Assembly: GCA_020054205.1 (NCBI GenBank)
Contig: JAGVLS010000020.1
Span: 157,223-221,222 of the forward strand
Source: Candidatus Obscuribacterales bacterium
GTDB lineage: Bacteria; Cyanobacteriota; Vampirovibrionia; Obscuribacterales; Obscuribacteraceae
Direction: 5' to 3'
DNA: 64,000 nucleotides
This document shows, piece by piece, positions 34,966 to 44,497 of this stretch. Below the pieces are notes generated by a model that did not search any database, had not been told where the DNA came from, and saw only the letters and a list, made by a program, of their open reading frames with translations. The translations under genes were made by a program, and so were the position numbers. Every line of letters begins with the position of its first letter. Position 1 is the first letter of the stretch.

Positions 34966-37794
34966 TCACCCTGTTTTTAACATTTCTGGACTAAAAGTAT
35001 CTGGTGTAACACCATTAGATAAAAGATGGCAAGCCCAACGTGCATCTCCATTGCATAGTTCGATCATGCGTGTTCTTAACGGTTGGTCATGGTTTGGTTC
35101 AGTTGTTGCTACCCAATACATAAAGCGGGGCACTAATAGTTTTACAACTCCACGAGACATTTTGTGATAGATAAGAAATGCTTCTGAATATTCTCTGTTT
35201 TTACGAGTTAAATGTCCAATTGATGACATTTCTTGAGGAGTTAAACCGCAAGCATCTCTAATCAAGTCAAAATTACTTGGGTCATTACCAAGAATGATTT
35301 TAATAGCGCTATTACTGGCAAGATTGCGTGCCCGATCGTCACGTAATAAATCACCTAATTCTTGTGATATACCAATGAATAATAAACCTAAGTGGCGGCT
35401 GGTTCTTGAAGCATCTTCAACTAGTGTTTTACCGCCTTCATATCTAAGCAGTCTCCACAACTCATCTATACAAAAAACAAAACGTGCTGGCTTTCCTTTT
35501 GCTAATTGTTCCATTTTGTGTTGAGCAGCGCGTCTTAACACAAAATCGGAAACGAATAATGTTACTACTGCTTCTAAGGTTTTATCATGGGATAAATCAG
35601 ATGTATCAAATACAAGTATTTGTGCATCTTTAGCAATGGAAGTTGGACCGTCAAATAATCTACCAAAAATTGCTCCTTTGCAATAAAGGCTGAGGCGATT
35701 AGCTAAGTCTTCACAAACTTCTCCACGGCGGCTACCTTTAGAATTAATAGATTCTTGTGTTAGCCAAGCAACTAAGTCTGATTCAATAGGCAAAGTATTT
35801 TTGCTTGCTGCTTCGCGATAAATAGCTTGAATACCTTGCATTAATACAGGCTTTTCATCTTTTGTCATTGATTGTTCACCACGCTCACCGAGCATCACTG
35901 AGTGAAAATTCAATATTTTGATAATGTGTGATTCAGGCGGATTAGCTGGATCAATTGGTTTTTCATTTGGTCCCACTGGTGGCAAATCATATAAATTGAT
36001 ACAAACAGATCCATCAGGGCCTAATTTGATATATGAAACATCATCGTATACTTCTGTGAGCATTTTGTAACTGCCAGATCTATCAACAATTACTACTTTG
36101 GCGCCAGCTAAAGCTTTCAATTGAATTATTTGTTGAGCAACCATGGATTTACCTTCACCAGGTTGACCAAAAACTATACATAATGCATTTGGTAGTTTTT
36201 CATCATAAGGATTAAGAAAAACAGGTTCTAATGTTTCTTTAGAAAAACCAATCCAATCTCCTGATTCTGAGCCAAGTTTGGCATGAACAAATGGGAATGA
36301 ATTACGCAACGTAGGAGTTCTTACTGCTTTACCACGACGTGTAACATCAATACCAAGTCCAGGTAAAGAGCCAATAAATAATTGTTTTTGTTCATGAAAA
36401 CCAACCACAAAGCGAGCACCACGGCATTGTGGTGCAGCAGATCGCATTAATTCAGTATTGCGATTTAAATCTTCAAAATTATCAGCCGAAACAGTAAAAT
36501 AAATGGCGTAATTAAATACTTCCAAGTTGGATGTATATAATTCAGATCCAATGCTTGCTGCTTCTTGTGCTTTTTCTGCTTCTTCTTGATTTGGAGCAGA
36601 ACGTGGTCCAAGGAAACCTTGATAAGTATTAGCAGTTGATTGTGATTGTTTACGTTGCATGCGCTTACGAAATAATTCTTTGTCTAATTTATGAGCATAA
36701 ATATTCATGCGCCATTCACAATTTAGGCGCAAAATTGGCAAAAGCCAAAGCGGACCAGTGCGTTCTGGTAAACGATTCATATATAAAGTACGATAATATT
36801 TGCTTTTAGTTTCGCCAGTTTCTTCGTTAATTTGGCTAATATCATTTATAACTATATAATCTGAATTGTGAAAGTCATACAAAGACTCTGTTAACTGTTG
36901 CCTTATTGTAGCTGGTTCCATATCTGGAAAAACTTTTCTTACTGTGGGAGGTAATGGTTGAGTTTTTGGTCTTATTGGAATTGGCAATTCATTACTTTTA
37001 TTTTCAGCTGCAATTGGATTTAAATCACGATAAAGCATTTGAAAATATTCAAGTGCATTAATAGGTCTAGCGATCATGCCGCAACCAGCTAACTGCGCCA
37101 CATGTCCTTGAGCTCTTTGCACTAATGTGGATACATTTTTTGTGTGATGACCAGCTGTTTGTCTAGCTGCTTGGTTTGTAAAAACATCAATAATATGATT
37201 GATTTTGCTTTCCATCCAGTTTTGATTGGCTGGCTTTTCTCTTGGTGGGCGATAGCAAAATGTCACATAAAATTTAAGCTCTGGTATGAAGTTTTTGGAA
37301 AGTAAAAATGCTTCATCGTTTTCTACTGTCTGAGCTACATATTTAAGAAATTGGTCATCTTCTTTTACTTCTACTGGATGCCTAGAAAAATATTCTCTTT
37401 TACTTATATTGTGGCAAACAATGGTTAATTGAACAGATGTATCAATGCTATTTAAAAAGCCAGTAAATTGATTCATAAGTGAACCAAGCCTAACTTCATC
37501 AAATCCACTAACGTGGACACCTTCAACTTCATAACAACATCTATAAGAGCCATCTTTAAGAACAATCACACCAAGCTGACTGGCAGTATCTTCAAATAAG
37601 TCCCATATTGGTACTATGCCAGCTGCTGAATTATGTGGTCTTGGTACAGAAGATGATGGAAGACGTGATAAACCAATAGACTGAGCAGTATCAGCTGTAG
37701 TTTTTTTAAAAAATTGAGCAATGCTACCTAAATGATTTTTATTAGCATTAGCACTATTGCTTTCTTTTATGTAATTTCTACTGAAGGATGTCAT
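34966..37794 (-). CDS. VirB4-family type IV secretion ATPase
   Basis: 942 residues. The N-terminal half is the VirB4 platform domain (including CYEVEGVHVSGFDE). Walker A is GQPGEGKS near residue 548 and Walker B FVFCIDELWRLL near 773, with LVFDTSDLSHDKT between. FIGISQELGDLL then leads to the C-terminal helices. VirB4 powers pilus assembly and transport and is the most conserved type IV secretion component, so its presence is the firmest evidence for the system. Acidic and Gln-rich segments near residues 380-410 are not in typical members. It lies three bases after the VirB3-like gene. Confidence 0.93.
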   Translation of the reverse strand: MTSFSRNYIKESNSANANKNHLGSIAQFFKKTTADTAQSIGLSRLPSSSVPRPHNSAAGIVPIWDLFEDTASQLGVIVLKDGSYRCCYEVEGVHVSGFDEVRLGSLMNQFTGFLNSIDTSVQLTIVCHNISKREYFSRHPVEVKEDDQFLKYVAQTVENDEAFLLSKNFIPELKFYVTFCYRPPREKPANQNWMESKINHIIDVFTNQAARQTAGHHTKNVSTLVQRAQGHVAQLAGCGMIARPINALEYFQMLYRDLNPIAAENKSNELPIPIRPKTQPLPPTVRKVFPDMEPATIRQQLTESLYDFHNSDYIVINDISQINEETGETKSKYYRTLYMNRLPERTGPLWLLPILRLNCEWRMNIYAHKLDKELFRKRMQRKQSQSTANTYQGFLGPRSAPNQEEAEKAQEAASIGSELYTSNLEVFNYAIYFTVSADNFEDLNRNTELMRSAAPQCRGARFVVGFHEQKQLFIGSLPGLGIDVTRRGKAVRTPTLRNSFPFVHAKLGSESGDWIGFSKETLEPVFLNPYDEKLPNALCIVFGQPGEGKSMVAQQIIQLKALAGAKVVIVDRSGSYKMLTEVYDDVSYIKLGPDGSVCINLYDLPPVGPNEKPIDPANPPESHIIKILNFHSVMLGERGEQSMTKDEKPVLMQGIQAIYREAASKNTLPIESDLVAWLTQESINSKGSRRGEVCEDLANRLSLYCKGAIFGRLFDGPTSIAKDAQILVFDTSDLSHDKTLEAVVTLFVSDFVLRRAAQHKMEQLAKGKPARFVFCIDELWRLLRYEGGKTLVEDASRTSRHLGLLFIGISQELGDLLRDDRARNLASNSAIKIILGNDPSNFDLIRDACGLTPQEMSSIGHLTRKNREYSEAFLIYHKMSRGVVKLLVPRFMYWVATTEPNHDQPLRTRMIELCNGDARWACHLLSNGVTPDTFSPEMLKTG

Positions 37795-37797
37795 AAT

Positions 37798-38136
37798 TTA
37801 CTCGCAAAATTCTAGTAGTTCTTCGTCAACTAAAAATCGGGTAGGATTCGGGTCTGGTCCAGGAATATATATTTGGGAAGCAAAATAGTAGTTAATTAAA
37901 TTACCCCAGCGTGATTGAGTTTCATGCATGGTGAGTAAGCAATATAACGGTCCAATCATAAAGACTAATATGGAAAAATCAAGGCGTAAATCTTGACCAG
38001 CAAAAGGAATTGGGCTTAACCAAGAATATATTTGGGTGGATAAGATTAAGCAACCAAGAATGACTATGAGCTGGTCATAGCGCAAGCCAAATAATTTTGG
38101 TTGGTCTTCTAAGTTAAGGGGCGTAATATCTTCCAT
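37798..38136 (-). CDS. VirB3-like inner-membrane protein
   Basis: 112 residues with two adjacent hydrophobic spans (about residues 22-42 and 54-72), the VirB3/PrgI-type layout. The position immediately before VirB4 (three-base gap) is the conserved order in type IV secretion operons. It would help anchor the VirB4 ATPase to the membrane. An in-frame start at 38136 follows two TGGG-N6-CCCA palindromes, which suggests a regulated internal promoter. Confidence 0.75.
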   Translation of the reverse strand: MEDITPLNLEDQPKLFGLRYDQLIVILGCLILSTQIYSWLSPIPFAGQDLRLDFSILVFMIGPLYCLLTMHETQSRWGNLINYYFASQIYIPGPDPNPTRFLVDEELLEFCE

Positions 38137-38174
38137 AATGTAATAGATTATTTCTTGTTGTGCTAAGGGTAAAT

Positions 38175-38208
38175 TGGGGGAAATCCCATAAGAGTGGGGG
38201 AATGCCCA
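38175..38208. promoter_or_regulatory. Two TGGG-N6-CCCA palindromes, 20 bp apart
   Basis: TGGGGGAAATCCCA (38175-38188) and TGGGGGAATGCCCA (38195-38208) are 14-mers whose starts are exactly 20 bases apart, on the same DNA face. They lie 39-72 bases upstream of the VirB3-like start. Confidence 0.6.
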
Positions 38209-38247
38209 TAAAAATTAATCTTGGCGGAAAAATGTTTGAAATATGAG

Positions 38248-39270
38248 CTAATTGGCTTTACTAAAACCTGTCCAGCCTGGCTGATATGAATAATTGAGGA
38301 AATTTTCTACTTGATTAATAGCTTGTGTATAATCTGGCACTATTATTTTAGGTTTTGCTTTATGTATGTGAGAGTGACTATCTAAGCCGTCAATAATAAG
38401 CTCAGGAAATTTGTCATTTTTTGTCTCAACTTTTATTGTTTTAGATTTATTTGAATTTTGAGCAATTTCAGGCTCTATGTAATACGCATCTGGGTTCATA
38501 GCCTCAGAAAAATACATTTGAGTTTGAGCAACCTGAGCAACTTGTATATTCTCTTCTCTTATTACAATTGGCTCTTCTTCTATTTGCAATAATTGAGGAT
38601 CAAAGTTAAGTGTATCTTCAGGGAATAATTGGCTAACTAAATATGTTGGCAATGCTGTGGCTGAGCTTACATTTTTAGAGGCTAAATACATTTGATGATT
38701 GACTAATTCCGGTAGCATAGAATTATCAGCTAAAGCTAATTTATATTCGTAAATAGCTTTATCAAATACTTTTAGCTGACGCCAAATTTCAGCCATAACT
38801 AAATGTGTATAACCATCTATAAGTTCTGCATTCTCATTAAATGCTCTTTGATGTTCGTGTGCTGCTAATTCCAACCATAACTCATCTGTTTGCCCAGCTT
38901 CACGCGCGCACCAAGTACCATTTAATGCTAAAAAGGCTAAATCAAGAGCATGGAGATTTTTATTGCGACCACTTTTAATAGCAAGAGCATATTTTTTAGC
39001 TGGATCAATTTCTTTTTCCTTCAGTAAAAATTCTGGTTTTATTTTGCATTTGCCAAAAGTAGTTTTCCAAGCGGCATAATTACATTCAGGACAAACAGCA
39101 ATCATAGCGGAACGTATTGAAATAGGTAATACTCGGTGTAAATCAGCTTCTATTACATCATGAGGAGTAATTGCTGGCATGGCAACAAGTAAATTAGTAG
39201 CAAAAGCTAGCCCACAATCTGGGCAAATTATTGATATATCAGCTAGGGAATATTCTTGGATTTCTTGCAT
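38248..39270 (-). CDS. DUF2225-like double-CxxC protein
   Basis: 340 residues. Two zinc-finger pairs, CPDCG near residue 16 and CPECNY near 60, and a following helical region with TPR-like repeats (ALAIKSGRNKNLHALDLAFLALNGTWC and EIWRQLKVFDKAIYEYKLAL) fit the DUF2225 family. The C-terminal 130 residues are acidic and not conserved. It lacks a signal peptide and appears cytoplasmic. It sits between VirB6 and VirB3 genes; DUF2225 proteins are not a standard part of type IV secretion, so it may be a lineage-specific accessory or regulator. Confidence 0.65.
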   Translation of the reverse strand: MQEIQEYSLADISIICPDCGLAFATNLLVAMPAITPHDVIEADLHRVLPISIRSAMIAVCPECNYAAWKTTFGKCKIKPEFLLKEKEIDPAKKYALAIKSGRNKNLHALDLAFLALNGTWCAREAGQTDELWLELAAHEHQRAFNENAELIDGYTHLVMAEIWRQLKVFDKAIYEYKLALADNSMLPELVNHQMYLASKNVSSATALPTYLVSQLFPEDTLNFDPQLLQIEEEPIVIREENIQVAQVAQTQMYFSEAMNPDAYYIEPEIAQNSNKSKTIKVETKNDKFPELIIDGLDSHSHIHKAKPKIIVPDYTQAINQVENFLNYSYQPGWTGFSKAN

Positions 39271-39366
39271 AATATAAGATTAAAACTTGATATTCTCGTC
39301 GTAAATGGGAAATACACGATATTAGTCGTATTTGCCCTAATGCATTAGCAAAAACTTTTTATTGCT

Positions 39367-42300
39367 TTATCTATTTGGTCTTTCTCTAGGTAGAGATAAT
39401 CTATCCCAAAGACCTGGATCCATAGGTGGACCTTGTGAGGGACTATTTGGTGTAAATCGCGGATCTTGCAATAACATAGATACATTTCTAGGAGTAGCAT
39501 GGACAGCTTGTCTATCTTCTTGGCGATCCCAATTGTCATAACTATTTGATTTGATAATAGCTTCAGCAGCTGAATAAGCTTGAGGTCCTTGTTGAATAGC
39601 CTGATAAGGAGTATAGCCATTTTGCAACATATCTGTATAAACTTCAATATATTCAGTTCTGTTTTGTGCCACACTGCTTGCGCCATGTACACGTGTGCCA
39701 ACAGCTAAACATTGCAATGTGACAACATTATCTGCAGGCTGTGAATCGTTTTTAAAACCTTCTTCAATAGCCATTTGACAAATAGTTTTATCTTGTAATT
39801 GACGATCTGTAAATCCACCCGATCTTTGTACATCTATAACTGCTTGGCTTAAAAGATCAGGCGGTAAATCACTTAATCCTGTACCTGAAATAGCTTCAGC
39901 AGCAACGTTAAATATAGCACTAGCATCACTAGCGTTGCGTGCTACACCACTTTCTATAAGACGAACAGTAGCAGTAACATTAGATGCACTTACATTACCA
40001 GAGCCAGCATATTCAATTGCTCCTACACGTAAAGTATTTTGATTGACATTTACATTTGCTTGTTTTAATTGAGAAACTACTGGCAAATCTTGAGCTTGAA
40101 TAAAACTATTACCTTGCCATTCTTGAGCAACTTGTACTACTGTTTCCATAGCAGGCATGGTTCTATTATGACGATTAGCATCAGCTTGTAAGCGAATGTA
40201 TGATTCGACCATATGTTCTGTTGGTGCTGTACCGCTATCCATAATTTTTTCAGAAACAAGAATTCTTTGTGCTGAAAGTTGTCCAATATTGCCACCATTA
40301 TTTAAATATTGATAAGTAGCATTAGCACGATTGGCATTGAAGCCTACTGAGCCAAGTTGTTTCATAGTGGCACCAGCTGCTTGTAATACCATTTGTCCTT
40401 GTGGTTGGTCGATATTTGCTAATCCACCTTGTGTGGAATCTTCTATATATGAATATAAACTACTGGAAGCGCCTGGATCCATAAGTTGTCTCATTGGTAT
40501 GCCATTGGCATTAAAGGCCCGGGCCACATCAACTGTATGTTCCATCACTTGTGCATATGCTTGTTCTCTTGTTTCACCAGCACTTGGAATTATATGAGCA
40601 GCTAATGAATCTAAATTAGTGACACCAGCTGGTACTGGATTATTTACAGCAACACCATTAACAACAGATGTACCAAATTTTCCTAAAGATTGAGCTACCA
40701 TTGGGGCTCCTTGCACTAGTCCTCTATAAGCCAAACTAGTTTCATTTGGATTCAGTCCAGCAGCTAATGATATTTGTGCTCCATAATGAGCATTGGTTAA
40801 ATTCAAGTCAGCTCCAGCTGATACCGGATCAACTGCTATTGCCCATTCAACTTCACCTGATGATAATCCACGTGCTAATTCACCATGTACATGTTTTTGA
40901 ATTGAAGCTGTATTTGGATCCTTTGGGTCTAAATCTTTACACATATCTTTTGCTGTATCAAATGTAGCTTTTAACACAGATGGAATAGCTAATTTACGTC
41001 TAGCTGGATGCATGGCCATAATAGATGGATTTTGAGCAGCACCACGAGTCTCTGGCGATATGGAAAAACCACCACTGATTAAGGCATCAGTAGCTGGTCC
41101 AATTGCTCTATTCCAAGGAGATTCTGTTGACTCAGGATCGGTAAGAATAAAAGTAGCAACGGCATCATTATCTGCTGTCCAATCACCAAAACGACTTTTT
41201 AAATAACCAGTATAAGCATTACCCTCTTTACCATTTACATAATCCATAGAGCCTTTTGCTGCTTCTTGATATAAAGCTTTACCAAAACGTTCTTTAGCGC
41301 GACCTGTTTGTTTAAAACTGGAGCCTGTATAAGCTAACCAATTAGCTCCTACATTTTCCATAAGTCCTTTTGGAGCATCAGCTCCAGCCTCAATTGCGGA
41401 TTGCCTTGCAGCTTCATGTCCTTGAGGATCATGAACACTATTGGCAAAGGCACCAGCCATCATTGTATGGGCTATTTCTGTATCGCTAGCATTTTTACCT
41501 AAGAACATACGTGAAGTACCATTACGTCCATCACCAACAATGTATGATTTATCTGTTTCGCCATAACGAGCACTTAGTCCTTGTAAACTAGTTAATTGAG
41601 CAATAGCAAAACGAGCTGGTACATATTTAAAATATTTTTCGTCCCAATCTTTAACACCATAACGAGGTAATTGATATTGTTCTTTCATTTCACCATCGCT
41701 GCCAGTTTCAAGTGGTTGGTTAGTATTAGGACTAGCACCAGTGGCAGCTCCAGAGCCTGCTGCCGCTGCCCCAGCGCCAGCTGCTAATGCTGCTCCAGTG
41801 GCTAATGTTTTAGCTGCATCTTTAGCAGTTGGAGTTTTAAGTGTTGTTTTACCAGCAGGTGCTGTTGCAGTTGGTGTACCTGTATTTGTGTTTGGTTGAG
41901 TTTGAGTTTTGCTAGCAGGAGTACTAGTACCAGTTGCTAAATTAGCTCCAGCTGCACTTGTTGCAGCTGGGTTGGCACTAGTTGGATTGGCTCCAGTATT
42001 AACATCTTTACCTTGATTAGATTGTTCAGTTGCTAAATTGGCTTCTTCTTGTTCTTTTTCTTTTTGTTTTTGTGCTTGTTTTTCTTTAGCAGTTAAAGGT
42101 ACTTTTAATGCTTGTCCATTTGGATCGGTTGGTGTTTTTGGTAGTGGTGTAGCTACTGTTCCTTTATGAGCGCGAGCTTCTGAAGTTTTTTTAGATAATG
42201 TATTCAATAATTCTGGTGATTCTTGTTTACCAGCCATAGAAGAAGTATCTGCTGAAGATGTGTTAGATATGCCACGAGCACCATATTTTTGATTGAAATT

Positions 42301-43923
42301 ATAATCAACAGCTTGACCAATACGATTGCGTGCAGTTGAGCCCATCCAACCTAACATTTTTAATAAGCCACCAGTGACAAGTCCAGCAGAAATAAAATCA
42401 GACATTGGACTAATTTGAGCACGAGCTAAAAATGATGGCACTTGAATCATCATTTGTAATATGCCAATAGCCATTAAGATTTTTCCCCAAGGGTTAAAAT
42501 CAGAGGCTAATATGATTACCATTAGCTTTAATAAGCCTACCCAAACAAATGTCCATAAGCTAGTTTCAACAAATGATTTGACATAACCAGTAGCAACATT
42601 TTCTGTATCAGGTGTAGCAAAAAAGACAAGGAAAATTGGACCAAACATATATTGAGCAGTAAGCAAAGCTGTTTGGATAGCTTTTAAAATTAAAATATAG
42701 ACTAATTCAGCAATTAAAATACCACCTAAAATCAAGAAAGTAACTAAGCCAAAAAAGCCAATTACTTCACCAACTGTACCAGCAGCAATACCACCGGCGG
42801 CACCACCAATAATTGGAGCAAATGCACTCATTACTCCACCTAGACCTGCTAAAAGACCACCTTTTACAGCAGAAGCTAATGCAGCATCAAGGGCGATAAT
42901 TTCTGAGGCGGAATTGAAATAAATTGCTTTAATCATTTCATTTGTTATTTGTACTTCAAAAGCAAATAAAGTTGGCCAAGCAAGTATTAAGCCAGCAGTA
43001 AATATTAGTCTGCCAACTGCACCCATTAAATTGCCACCGCCACGCCAAGATGCTTCAGCCCAATATTTCCAAATTGCTAAAATAAAGAGCAAAAGCAATA
43101 AGTCAACAGCAATACCATACATTATGTCTGCTGCTTGTCTTACTTTTGGAGAAATTTGATCATCGCTAGATCCATTTAAGCCATTGATAGCAATATTAGG
43201 ATTTAAAACAAATATGCGTAATACTTTTGCTAAAAACTGCACAGTATCAGCTATCCAGCCATTAATCAATTCTTGAATCCATTTACCAATTAATTGTCCA
43301 ACTTGAGCAAATAATCTACCAACTATGTCATCTTTATAAAATTGATGTAAGCCTCGATATGTTTCATTTACTGAACCAAGGCTAGCATTAAGTATATTAC
43401 CTACATCATCTAAAACTCCACTTGAACCTTGTTCTGCTGCTTGATAAACAAGTGAAGTACGTTCGCCTACTAAAATGTCGCTGACATTTCTTCTAGCTAA
43501 ATCCGTATTGATTTGAGCAGCTTGATTTACTTGTGGAACTTGTGCTTTGGCATTAACATATGGATTGGGGACTGTATCATCCGTACCCCTTGCTTGCCCT
43601 TCTGGCTGCAGCGATTCATTGCTATTAGTCATAGCTGCTGGTGGCTCTAATGTTTGAGCAAAGGCTAATGGCAATAAAGAAGCTTGGCTTAAATATAATA
43701 ATAAACAAAAAAGTAAAAGAGATGATTTAAATACAGATGGTTTTTTTGCTGTATTTTCAGTAATTTGTCTAGTCTTGTTTTTACTTTGGATAATTACTTG
43801 GCTTAGTAAAATATTTTTTTGGCGATTAAAATTTAAGCGCTTGGCGTTTTGAGCGCTTTTGACAGGCATTGTGTTATTGCCAATATTTACAAGTATTTCG
43901 AAGTCCGACACTGTTTTACTCAT
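39367..43923 (-). CDS. Giant VirB6/TrbL-like membrane protein, 1518 aa
   Basis: A hydrophobic signal-like segment lies at residues 65-90 (ending LAFAQ). Multiple membrane spans follow between about 255 and 535 (MYGIAVDLLLLLFILAIW; GAVGRLIFTAGLILAW; FFGLVTFLILGGILIAELVYILIL), the VirB6/TrbL core. Residues 570-740 form an Ala/Thr/Pro/Gln linker. A long C-terminal part (750-1518) without spans has alanine-rich helices and repeated motifs around Met, Gln and Asn. VirB6 proteins form the inner-membrane channel; extended versions occur in Rickettsiales. The C-terminal 770 residues could be a periplasmic or surface module. It is the largest gene in the locus and is preceded by a strong hairpin, which may lower its expression relative to the pilin-like gene. 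Confidence 0.78.
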   Translation of the reverse strand: MSKTVSDFEILVNIGNNTMPVKSAQNAKRLNFNRQKNILLSQVIIQSKNKTRQITENTAKKPSVFKSSLLLFCLLLYLSQASLLPLAFAQTLEPPAAMTNSNESLQPEGQARGTDDTVPNPYVNAKAQVPQVNQAAQINTDLARRNVSDILVGERTSLVYQAAEQGSSGVLDDVGNILNASLGSVNETYRGLHQFYKDDIVGRLFAQVGQLIGKWIQELINGWIADTVQFLAKVLRIFVLNPNIAINGLNGSSDDQISPKVRQAADIMYGIAVDLLLLLFILAIWKYWAEASWRGGGNLMGAVGRLIFTAGLILAWPTLFAFEVQITNEMIKAIYFNSASEIIALDAALASAVKGGLLAGLGGVMSAFAPIIGGAAGGIAAGTVGEVIGFFGLVTFLILGGILIAELVYILILKAIQTALLTAQYMFGPIFLVFFATPDTENVATGYVKSFVETSLWTFVWVGLLKLMVIILASDFNPWGKILMAIGILQMMIQVPSFLARAQISPMSDFISAGLVTGGLLKMLGWMGSTARNRIGQAVDYNFNQKYGARGISNTSSADTSSMAGKQESPELLNTLSKKTSEARAHKGTVATPLPKTPTDPNGQALKVPLTAKEKQAQKQKEKEQEEANLATEQSNQGKDVNTGANPTSANPAATSAAGANLATGTSTPASKTQTQPNTNTGTPTATAPAGKTTLKTPTAKDAAKTLATGAALAAGAGAAAAGSGAATGASPNTNQPLETGSDGEMKEQYQLPRYGVKDWDEKYFKYVPARFAIAQLTSLQGLSARYGETDKSYIVGDGRNGTSRMFLGKNASDTEIAHTMMAGAFANSVHDPQGHEAARQSAIEAGADAPKGLMENVGANWLAYTGSSFKQTGRAKERFGKALYQEAAKGSMDYVNGKEGNAYTGYLKSRFGDWTADNDAVATFILTDPESTESPWNRAIGPATDALISGGFSISPETRGAAQNPSIMAMHPARRKLAIPSVLKATFDTAKDMCKDLDPKDPNTASIQKHVHGELARGLSSGEVEWAIAVDPVSAGADLNLTNAHYGAQISLAAGLNPNETSLAYRGLVQGAPMVAQSLGKFGTSVVNGVAVNNPVPAGVTNLDSLAAHIIPSAGETREQAYAQVMEHTVDVARAFNANGIPMRQLMDPGASSSLYSYIEDSTQGGLANIDQPQGQMVLQAAGATMKQLGSVGFNANRANATYQYLNNGGNIGQLSAQRILVSEKIMDSGTAPTEHMVESYIRLQADANRHNRTMPAMETVVQVAQEWQGNSFIQAQDLPVVSQLKQANVNVNQNTLRVGAIEYAGSGNVSASNVTATVRLIESGVARNASDASAIFNVAAEAISGTGLSDLPPDLLSQAVIDVQRSGGFTDRQLQDKTICQMAIEEGFKNDSQPADNVVTLQCLAVGTRVHGASSVAQNRTEYIEVYTDMLQNGYTPYQAIQQGPQAYSAAEAIIKSNSYDNWDRQEDRQAVHATPRNVSMLLQDPRFTPNSPSQGPPMDPGLWDRLSLPRERPNR

Positions 43924-43954
43924 AATCTGTCTTGGGATGACTAATGGACTTCAG

Positions 43955-43968
43955 TGGGAAAAACCGCT
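43955..43968. promoter_or_regulatory. Half-conserved TGGG-N6 element before VirB6
   Basis: TGGGAAAAACCGCT keeps one half of the TGGG-N6-CCCA motif. The surrounding 15-mer (43953-43967) is the exact reverse complement of 47737-47751. It lies 32-45 bases upstream of the VirB6-like start. Confidence 0.45.
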
Positions 43969-43976
43969 ATAAGAAT

Positions 43977-44004
43977 ACGGGCCGGTATATTATTACCGGC
44001 CCGT
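43977..44004 (-). terminator. Strong GC-rich hairpin after pilin-like gene
   Basis: Eleven-base perfect arms (ACGGGCCGGTA/TACCGGCCCGT) with loop TATTAT lie 12 bases after the pilin-like stop. An outer pairing CTATAAGAA/TTCTTATAG encloses it. No direct U-run follows the hairpin in the minus direction, apart from TTTTTCCC about 15 bases on. It may be a partial terminator or an mRNA-stabilising 3' structure. Confidence 0.7.
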
Positions 44005-44015
44005 GCAGTTTTTTC

Positions 44016-44447
44016 TTATAGACCGCCGCCTAATCCACCGAAGTTATTGATAGCGAATGTACCAATTAAGTGGACAGCAGTTGGTCCGCCGAAGCCGACG
44101 CCAAGTCCTTTTGCTACGTTCATAGCGGACTCACCACCGTCTCTTTGACCGAATGCTATTTTCATTCCTGCCAAAGATGAAGGTACTGTGGATAAGGCTG
44201 TAACAACGCGGCTTATGTCACGTGCGCAGTCATATCCATAATCGGCTAATTGACCTACTTCGTTTGATTGCCCAAAGCGGGGGTCTACTGGAGCACCCAC
44301 CAGCCCCTGGGCATGTGCTACTTGATCGTAAACACCTATGGCCATCAGGACCAGTTGAGGAGCCAGGAGAATGCCCATTCGGCAAGCAACCTTGAAGGCA
44401 ACAGAAGAAAGAACTTTCTTCTTGATTGATGTGATCTTGGTTACCAT
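44016..44447 (-). CDS. Candidate VirB2-like pilin
   Basis: 143 residues. An AGGAGG ribosome-binding site lies close to the ATG. A long basic N-region and hydrophobic core form a signal peptide ending AHA, near residue 46. The mature peptide, about 97 residues, has GLVGAPVDPRFG, one cysteine, a moderately hydrophobic segment (VVTALSTVPSSLAGMKIAF) and a Gly-rich end (FGGLGGGL). Size, export, position next to VirB6 and signs of strong expression fit a pilus subunit, though the mature hydrophobicity is lower than in classical VirB2. Alternatives are a surface adhesin or another secreted subunit. Confidence 0.6.
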   Translation of the reverse strand: MVTKITSIKKKVLSSVAFKVACRMGILLAPQLVLMAIGVYDQVAHAQGLVGAPVDPRFGQSNEVGQLADYGYDCARDISRVVTALSTVPSSLAGMKIAFGQRDGGESAMNVAKGLGVGFGGPTAVHLIGTFAINNFGGLGGGL

Positions 44448-44497
44448 ATGAACCTCCTGTTCGTTAGGTTTTGTTTGTGAGTTGGTCAGTAAAATTA

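Noticed and set aside
39345-39701. 118-residue minus-strand ORF
   Set aside because: Lies wholly inside the 3' part of the VirB6-like gene in another frame; its composition looks like out-of-frame reading.
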